Assembly: GCA_036522835.1 (NCBI GenBank)
Contig: DATDFB010000060.1
Location: 1 to 10,899, forward strand
DNA length: 10,899 nt
From: DATDFB01 sp036522835
Lineage (GTDB): Bacteria; Acidobacteriota; Thermoanaerobaculia; Gp7-AA8
Direction: 5' to 3'
The notes beneath the pieces are model-generated. The model was not told where the DNA came from. It saw only the letters and a program-made list of their open reading frames with translations, and did no database searches. The translations under genes were made by a program, and so were the position numbers. How positions within the stretch are numbered: position 1 is the first letter of the stretch; the number at the start of each line of letters is the position of its first letter. This document shows positions 7,374 to 10,899 of this stretch, piece after piece.

Positions 7374-8165
7374 GTGAACTTCGTCTTCCTCGTCCTCGCC
7401 GCCGTCGCATCCGTCCAAGGTGTTCCCGTCCGCGTCACGCCCGACGCCATCGTCTGGCACAACGCACCGCCTCCCTTCCCCGCCGGCGCGCAGCTCATGG
7501 TCCTTGAAGGAAAGCCCGGCGAGGCGTTCCCGTACGCGCTGCGCCTCCGCCTCCCCGCCGGCGCAACGCTCTCGCAGAGCACGCGCGCGCATCCGGCAAG
7601 CGTGACCGTGCTCTCCGGCAGCGTCGCCGTCGATGGCCTCACGTTCCCCTCCGGCAGCTACTTCACGATCACGCCGTTCGCGGGCGACCTCGTCGCGAGC
7701 GAAGAGTCGATCGTGCAAATCTCCGGCGACGGACCGATGCTCAAGAGCGGGCTCGATGTCGCGGCGCCGGTCGAGGCGACGATTCCGGAGCACAGCGACG
7801 AAGCCGATCTGACGCTGCTCGACACGACGCCGCCGTCGTTGAGCGACGTCACCGCCGGGACGACGATCCGCGTGCGCGTCCGCTACGCGATCAAGAACTT
7901 CCAGCCGAACCTCTACCGGCTCGAGGCGATGCTGGAGTCGACGCGCGCCGGCGCGACGGTCGGCGTGCCGACGACGAGTCCCGCCGCGCGCTCCTACCTC
8001 GCCGCCCCCACGGGCGAGACGACGCTCGACGTTCCGGTGGCGCTCCTCGAGCACACGAGCGCGGCGCGGCCGCTCCGCCTCTGGATCTTCCTGCTGCGCA
8101 AGACCGGCGAGCACTCGGCGCGCCCGGTGGCGCGCACGCCGGCCTCGGTGTTCAACGTCAAATGA
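7374..8165 (+). CDS. Secreted cupin-like two-domain protein
   Basis: This 263-residue protein starts with GTG, and the signal peptide MNFVFLVLAAVASVQG supports that start. The first half reads as a double-stranded beta-helix of the ChrR/cupin_2 kind: WHNAPPPFPAGAQLMVLEGKP leads into a strand-rich core with ALRLRLPAGATL, HPASVTVLSGSVAV and FPSGSYFTITPF. The usual HxH...H metal ligands of cupins are not complete: only a single His is seen at the first motif. Metal binding and enzymatic activity are therefore doubtful, and a binding or sensing role is as likely. The second half (from about residue 135) is another beta-rich region of unknown family. The stop overlaps the next start in ATGA, so the downstream aldolase is probably translationally coupled. 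Confidence 0.72.
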   Translation: MNFVFLVLAAVASVQGVPVRVTPDAIVWHNAPPPFPAGAQLMVLEGKPGEAFPYALRLRLPAGATLSQSTRAHPASVTVLSGSVAVDGLTFPSGSYFTITPFAGDLVASEESIVQISGDGPMLKSGLDVAAPVEATIPEHSDEADLTLLDTTPPSLSDVTAGTTIRVRVRYAIKNFQPNLYRLEAMLESTRAGATVGVPTTSPAARSYLAAPTGETTLDVPVALLEHTSAARPLRLWIFLLRKTGEHSARPVARTPASVFNVK

Positions 8166-8797
8166 ACGAGTACCGCCTCAAGCAGACGATGGTCCGCGTG
8201 GCGCGGCGGCTCGATCAGAAGGGGATCCTGACGTCGACGGACGGCAATCTCTCCGCGTTGCTCGACGACGGCGGCACGCTGATCACGCCGAGCGGCTCGT
8301 GCAAGGGAGAGCTGCAGCCGGAGCAGATCGTGCGCCTCTTCCGCGACGGCTCGCCGCGGCACGGGAAGCCGTCGTCGGAGATCGCGCTGCACCGGATGAT
8401 CTACGCGAAGCGCCCCGACGTGCGCGCGATCATCCATGCCCATCCACCGTACGCGACGGCGTACGCGGTGGCAGGGATCGCGCTCGATCAGCCGATTCTC
8501 TCCGAGGCCATCCTGACGCTGGGGCGCGTGCCGGTGGCGTCGTACGCCATGCCGACGGCGGAGGAGCTGGCGCGCAGCGTGGAGCCGCTCGTCGCCGGCC
8601 ACGACGCGGTGCTGCTCCGCTTTCACGGCGCGGTCTGCTTCGCGCGCGACCTCGAGCAGGCGGGATATTTGATGGAGACGCTCGAGCACGTCGCCCGCAT
8701 CGACTCCATCCGCCGCGCACTCGGATCGAACGAGCTGATCCCGCCGCACGAGGTGGCGCGCCTCGAGGAGCTACGCGCGGCCATGCGCGCTAAATGA
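8162..8797 (+). CDS. Class II aldolase/adducin family, L-fuculose-phosphate aldolase type
   Basis: This is a zinc-dependent class II aldolase of 211 residues. In E. coli FucA the family cleaves L-fuculose-1-phosphate to dihydroxyacetone phosphate and L-lactaldehyde. Key residues fall at FucA-like positions: the phosphate-binding GNLS (28-31) and TPSG (42-45), S71-S72 and catalytic E73 in SSEIALH, and the metal ligands H92 and H94 in IIHAHPPYA and H155 in RFHG. All zinc ligands and the catalytic Glu are intact, so an active enzyme is expected. The substrate is not settled: ribulose-, rhamnulose- and methylthioribulose-phosphate enzymes share this fold, and no sugar catabolism genes flank it. 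The start overlaps the stop of the preceding gene (ATGA). The 3' end overlaps the convergent gene by 8 bp. Confidence 0.88.
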   Translation: MNEYRLKQTMVRVARRLDQKGILTSTDGNLSALLDDGGTLITPSGSCKGELQPEQIVRLFRDGSPRHGKPSSEIALHRMIYAKRPDVRAIIHAHPPYATAYAVAGIALDQPILSEAILTLGRVPVASYAMPTAEELARSVEPLVAGHDAVLLRFHGAVCFARDLEQAGYLMETLEHVARIDSIRRALGSNELIPPHEVARLEELRAAMRAK

Positions 8798-9485
8798 GCT
8801 TCTGCAGCGCGCCGATCACCATGCCCGCCGCGCGATCGGCGACGTCGATCCACTCCGCGGCCGCGTCCTCGACGCGCGGATCGAGACCATCGTCGTGCAT
8901 CGGATGGATCACCATGCTCCGCCCTCGGGCGATTTCCTCGCGCAGCTCGAAGAGCCGCTTGTCGTCGCGCTTTCCCAACGCCTCCGCCGCGCCGGCGAGC
9001 CTCCGAATCGATTCTTCGTCGTTCTCCTCGCCGCGCGCGAGATGCAACAGCTGAAAGAGCGCCACCGCCACGCCGCCCTCGGCAATCTGCCGCGTCCCGA
9101 TTCCGAGCCCGTCATACCAAGCGATCACTTTGCCGATCGGCACCTGCTCGAGCTCCGAGGCGTACGCGAAGACGCGCGCGCTGAAGGTGACGTTGCGCAC
9201 GCGCGATTCGCCGCCGGACATGGAGATGACGCCGCCAAACGATCCCGGCGTCGAAAGGTTCAGCAGCAGAAAGACGTCGTGGAAGAAGAGCTCGACGTAG
9301 GCGGGAGCGTCGCGGCGGTCGAAGTCACCCTCGACATCGATCGCGAGGCGGATCTCCGGCGTCGACAGCAGCGGCGGCCACTCCGCAACGACGCGCACGT
9401 CGCCATACACGCGCTCGCGCACGACGTCGCGCGGCACGGCGGCGTCGTCGCGCACGATTTCCGCTTCGAATTGCATCCCGTTCAT
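8790..9485 (-). CDS. Hypothetical protein with HEPN-like C-terminus
   Basis: The protein has 231 residues from the ATG at 9485, chosen because GGAGG stands nine bases upstream; an in-frame ATG at 9494 directly abuts the SD. The N-terminal half looks beta-rich (DVRVVAEWPPLL, EIRLAIDVEGDF, AYVELFFHDVFLLLNLS, RVRNVTFSARVFAY). The C-terminal part (about 134-231) is helical: a helix GGVAVALFQLLHLARGE, a charged helix (EESIRRLAGAAEALGKRDDK), then LFELREEIARGRSMVIHP and a final amphipathic helix to the C-terminus. R189-S-M-V-I-H194 fits the R-x4-H active-site pattern of HEPN ribonucleases, and the helix order resembles ApeA-type HEPN domains. This is inference from pattern only. There is no membrane segment or signal peptide. 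The gene is convergent with the aldolase and stands alone. Confidence 0.72.
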   Translation of the reverse strand: MNGMQFEAEIVRDDAAVPRDVVRERVYGDVRVVAEWPPLLSTPEIRLAIDVEGDFDRRDAPAYVELFFHDVFLLLNLSTPGSFGGVISMSGGESRVRNVTFSARVFAYASELEQVPIGKVIAWYDGLGIGTRQIAEGGVAVALFQLLHLARGEENDEESIRRLAGAAEALGKRDDKRLFELREEIARGRSMVIHPMHDDGLDPRVEDAAAEWIDVADRAAGMVIGALQKLI

Positions 9486-9494
9486 GCTGATCAT

Positions 9495-9499
9495 CCTCC
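9495..9499 (-). promoter_or_regulatory. Shine-Dalgarno site of the HEPN-like gene
   Basis: GGAGG on the minus strand is nine bases before the ATG at 9485 and favours it over the ATG at 9494, which it touches. Confidence 0.65.
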
Positions 9500-9717
9500 G
9501 CGCAAGAGGATCTCGCCGCGCCGCCGCCCCCGTCGAGTTTCTACGCACCGTGCATCCCGCCCCCTCGGAGGCGCGATCCTCGCGCTGAAGTGATCTACCC
9601 GAGGTGGATACCAGGGAGAAGGGAGAAACTGTGGATAACTTCGACGCCCGAACGACACCCGCCGAGCGACCTGGCCATGCTTGACAGCGAGCGACGGTCC
9701 GCGCGTAAGCTTCCTTC
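9500..9717. other. Intergenic region with a DnaA-box-like site
   Basis: This is the longest gene-free stretch. TGTGGATAA (9630-9638) is the exact reverse complement of the E. coli DnaA-box consensus TTATCCACA. A weaker relative, GGTGGATAC, lies at 9603-9611. No AT-rich unwinding element or dnaA/dnaN gene is near, so this is not an origin call; it could be a chance match or a DnaA-responsive site. No other convincing element is seen apart from the promoter-like sequence at the right end. Confidence 0.35.
9681..9711 (+). promoter_or_regulatory. Promoter-like sequence before the MNT-HEPN remnant
   Basis: A perfect TTGACA (9681-9686) is followed after 19 bp by TAAGCT (9706-9711), which ends six bases before the GTG at 9718. 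The spacer is longer than ideal. The position again suggests a leaderless transcript. Confidence 0.35.
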
Positions 9718-9962
9718 GTGAACGCCTTGACCCCCGAGCTTCTGCGAGAGATCGTCCAGCGCCTGGTGGAGGAGTTCCACCCGGAGCGGATCATTCTTTT
9801 CGGCTCGCATGCCTGGGGCACGCGAGCGGACCGGATGCCTACCTCGACACGGCCATTTATCACTGCCAGCAGGCCGCAGAGAAGCTCAGCACGATCGTCG
9901 TTTCGAGAAGACTCATGACCCGGAAGTTCTCATCTCACGTGCAACACCGGTTGCACCGTTGA
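9718..9962 (+). pseudogene. Decayed MNT-HEPN toxin-antitoxin remnant
   Basis: Parts of two domains survive in three frames. Frame A from the GTG reads as the start of a minimal nucleotidyltransferase (MNT): helix LTPELLREIVQRLVEEF, then ERIILFGSHAWGTRADR with the GSxAWG signature. The D-x-D metal ligands that should follow are gone. Next, in a second frame from about 9832, comes DAYLDTAIYHCQQAAEKL, the typical first helix of HEPN partners. Then, in a third frame around 9902, FEKTHDPEVL matches the KTHD-L segment of the same domain. The bulk of both domains is missing. This is best explained by a deletion fusing the antitoxin (MNT) gene to its HEPN toxin gene, plus frameshifts. It is not expected to give a functional product. 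Confidence 0.72.
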
Positions 9963-9993
9963 GGCGCGAGCTGGCACCCCTTCAACACCAACC

Positions 9994-10002
9994 TGGTATG
10001 AT
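9994..10002 (+). promoter_or_regulatory. Extended -10 element of the RHH-PIN operon
   Basis: TGGTATGAT is a perfect extended -10 (TGn plus TATGAT). It ends seven bases before the ATG at 10010, with no SD between. CTGGCA (9971-9976) is a poor -35 candidate at 20 bp. A leaderless antitoxin mRNA is predicted. Confidence 0.45.
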
Positions 10003-10009
10003 TCTGGTG

Positions 10010-10288
10010 ATGAGCGAGCGGGCCACGACCAATTCGCAAGAACCCGTGATTGCACGCACCATTCGCATCCCGGCAGCGCTTCGCAAGAAAATTGCAGCGG
10101 ATGCGGAGCGATGTGGCAGGAGTTTCGAGGGACAGGTGATCGCCTTGCTGCGCCGGCACTACGGCGAGGATGTCGATATCGCTCCTGGGCCGGCGGGGAT
10201 CCTTGCGCTCGCAGTTGCCAGTCTCGCCGATATTCCAGCCTCGCAACGAGACCTGCTCACCCGAAAGCTCGGCGAGCGGGAACGCTGA
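10010..10288 (+). CDS. Ribbon-helix-helix antitoxin (VapB/FitA-like)
   Basis: This 92-residue protein would neutralise the PIN toxin encoded 4 bp downstream and repress their shared promoter. Residues about 14-50 form the RHH fold: strand VIARTIRIPAAL, helix RKKIAADAERCG, then RSFEGQVIALLRRHYGE. The strand residues R15, I17 and I19 sit where Arc/FitA-type proteins contact DNA. The C-terminal half (after DVDIAPG) is short and Ala/Leu-rich and is the expected toxin-binding tail. Other in-frame starts are ATG 9998 and GTG 10007. ATG 10010 is preferred because 9998 lies within the proposed -10. The same frame stays open upstream into the MNT-HEPN remnant, but that part has no start signal and is not taken as coding. 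Confidence 0.8.
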   Translation: MSERATTNSQEPVIARTIRIPAALRKKIAADAERCGRSFEGQVIALLRRHYGEDVDIAPGPAGILALAVASLADIPASQRDLLTRKLGERER

Positions 10289-10292
10289 GCCC

Positions 10293-10763
10293 ATGCACCG
10301 TGAGCCCGCCGTACTCGATACCGACACCTTGTCGGCGCTGAGCCGCGGCAATCCTCGGGTCAGCGAACGAACGCTGGAGTACCTAGCCAACTTCGGGCGG
10401 CTGACCATCACCGCGGTAACCGTGTTCGAGCGCCTGCGCGGATATCGTGTGGCGATCCGAGACGGCAAGCCGTTCGAACGGCAGATGCAGGCTTTCGAGG
10501 CGCTCGTCGCCAACTGCATCGTGCTTCCGTTCGACCAGGAAGCCGCGCGCCTGGCGGCCGATATCTGGTCTGCGGTTGCGCGCCGTCATCGTCAGCAGCT
10601 CGGCGACATCCTGATCGCCTCGATAGCCATGTCACGTCAGCTTCCGCTCGTGACCAGAAACAAGCGCGACTTCGAGCGGCTAGCGGCTATCGAAGGCATC
10701 CGGCATCGAACTTCGACTCCTCGACTGGTCCTGAGTAGGACGACGCCCACGGCGTCCAACTAG
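10293..10763 (+). CDS. PIN-domain toxin (VapC family)
   Basis: This is a 156-residue PIN ribonuclease, the toxin partner of the RHH protein just upstream. The four acidic metal ligands expected of VapC are all present: D9 in VLDTDTLSAL, E46 in TAVTVFERLRGY, D105 in LGDILIASIAM, and D126 in TRNKRDF. This argues for an active nuclease, probably acting on tRNA or other structured RNA as known VapCs do. The ATG is four bases after the antitoxin stop, consistent with translational coupling; a larger in-frame start inside the antitoxin gene is not needed. After the DFERLAAIEGI segment, where many VapCs soon end, about 20 further residues rich in Thr, Ser and Arg follow. They run into the end of the convergent transposase gene, so the native C-terminus may have been replaced by insertion-element sequence. 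Confidence 0.85.
   Translation: MHREPAVLDTDTLSALSRGNPRVSERTLEYLANFGRLTITAVTVFERLRGYRVAIRDGKPFERQMQAFEALVANCIVLPFDQEAARLAADIWSAVARRHRQQLGDILIASIAMSRQLPLVTRNKRDFERLAAIEGIRHRTSTPRLVLSRTTPTASN
10728..10756. terminator. Tandem hairpins at the 3' end of the toxin gene
   Basis: GTCCT-GAGT-AGGAC (10728-10741) is immediately followed by GACGCC-CAC-GGCGTC (10742-10756). Both are perfect short stems just before the converging stop codons. There is no T-run. They could act as a bidirectional terminator, or belong to the end of the insertion element. Confidence 0.3.
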
Positions 10764-10899
10764 TGACGCGTAAAGGATCGTTTGGGACCAGTGATGCGGT
10801 GCTTCACGTCGATATAACTCCAGCGAATCGGACGTGGCTTGTCATTGTAGCGAGTGATATAGGTCATCAGCTTGCGGCGTAGGTCTGGAATCGAGGTGA
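10760..10899 (-). mobile_element. IS630-family transposase, C-terminal end (cut by window)
   Basis: The last 45 codons of a transposase are visible, ending at the stop complementary to 10760-10762; the rest lies beyond the right edge. IPDLRRKLMTYITRYND followed by KPRPIRWSY is the characteristic end of IS630-type (DDE, Tc1/mariner-related) transposases. In these a helix L-x-x-I-x-x-YN precedes a P-F/I-x-W-x-Y strand. The segment is visibly less GC-rich than the chromosome to the left, supporting foreign origin. Whether the element is intact cannot be judged. Its stop overlaps the toxin stop in the shared CTAG. Confidence 0.8.

Noticed and set aside
8895..9593. A 232-codon plus-strand frame opposite the HEPN-like gene
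   Set aside because: The translation lacks structure-like patterning and has no SD. The minus-strand frame has a good SD and alternating strands and helices.
9809..10009. N-terminal extension of the antitoxin frame into the MNT-HEPN remnant
   Set aside because: The extension carries the residual KTHD motif of the decayed HEPN gene and has no start signal. The RHH fold and -10 element fit a start at 10010.
10170..10292. Longer PIN protein starting inside the antitoxin gene
   Set aside because: The extra residues are a frame-shifted reading of the antitoxin. PIN domains begin with the LDTD strand close to the N-terminus, matching the ATG at 10293.
1..10899. CRISPR array, tRNA or rRNA genes
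   Set aside because: No regularly spaced direct repeats, cloverleaf-like segments with a TTCGA/TTCAA arm in context, or rRNA signatures were seen on either strand by reading.

Overview
The window is high-GC bacterial chromosomal DNA. Evidence that it is bacterial: a bS6 ribosomal protein gene, Shine-Dalgarno sites, a Sec signal peptide, a lipobox and a VapBC-type toxin-antitoxin pair. A very large secreted BNR/Asp-box (VPS10/sortilin-like) protein, a DUF5666-like lipoprotein and several unassignable proteins would fit Acidobacteriota or a neighbouring soil phylum. That placement is inference; there is no rRNA or other decisive marker here.

Layout. (1) 1-304, minus: N-terminal part of rpsF, probably the head of a ribosomal protein operon leaving the window to the left. 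(2) 305-487: a divergent intergenic region unusually rich in inverted repeats. (3) 488-6218, plus: a secreted protein with eleven Asp boxes, a PRMT-like SAM methyltransferase beginning in the same frame right after its stop, and an unrecognised 588-residue cytoplasmic protein 10 bp further on. (4) 6275-7270, plus: a lipoprotein with three DUF5666-like repeats, followed by a GC-rich stem-loop. (5) 7374-8797, plus: a secreted cupin-like protein coupled through an ATGA overlap to a class II (FucA-type) aldolase with all expected metal and catalytic residues. (6) 8790-9485, minus and convergent: an unrecognised protein whose C-terminus looks like a HEPN domain. (7) 9718-10899: a small mobile/toxin-antitoxin pocket with a decayed MNT-HEPN gene, an intact RHH antitoxin and PIN toxin pair, and the C-terminal end of an IS630-type transposase whose stop codon overlaps that of the toxin.

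Two themes are worth attention. First, the genes split by initiation signal. rpsF, the lipoprotein and the HEPN-like gene have clear Shine-Dalgarno sites. The BNR protein, the cupin-like protein, the antitoxin and the MNT remnant have none, but each carries a TAnnnT hexamer ending 6-8 nt before the start codon, as expected for leaderless transcripts. Second, the right end gathers HEPN-like, MNT-HEPN and VapBC genes next to a transposase, a typical accessory or defence pocket. I see no tRNA, rRNA or CRISPR array, and no gene-free stretch longer than 300 bp.
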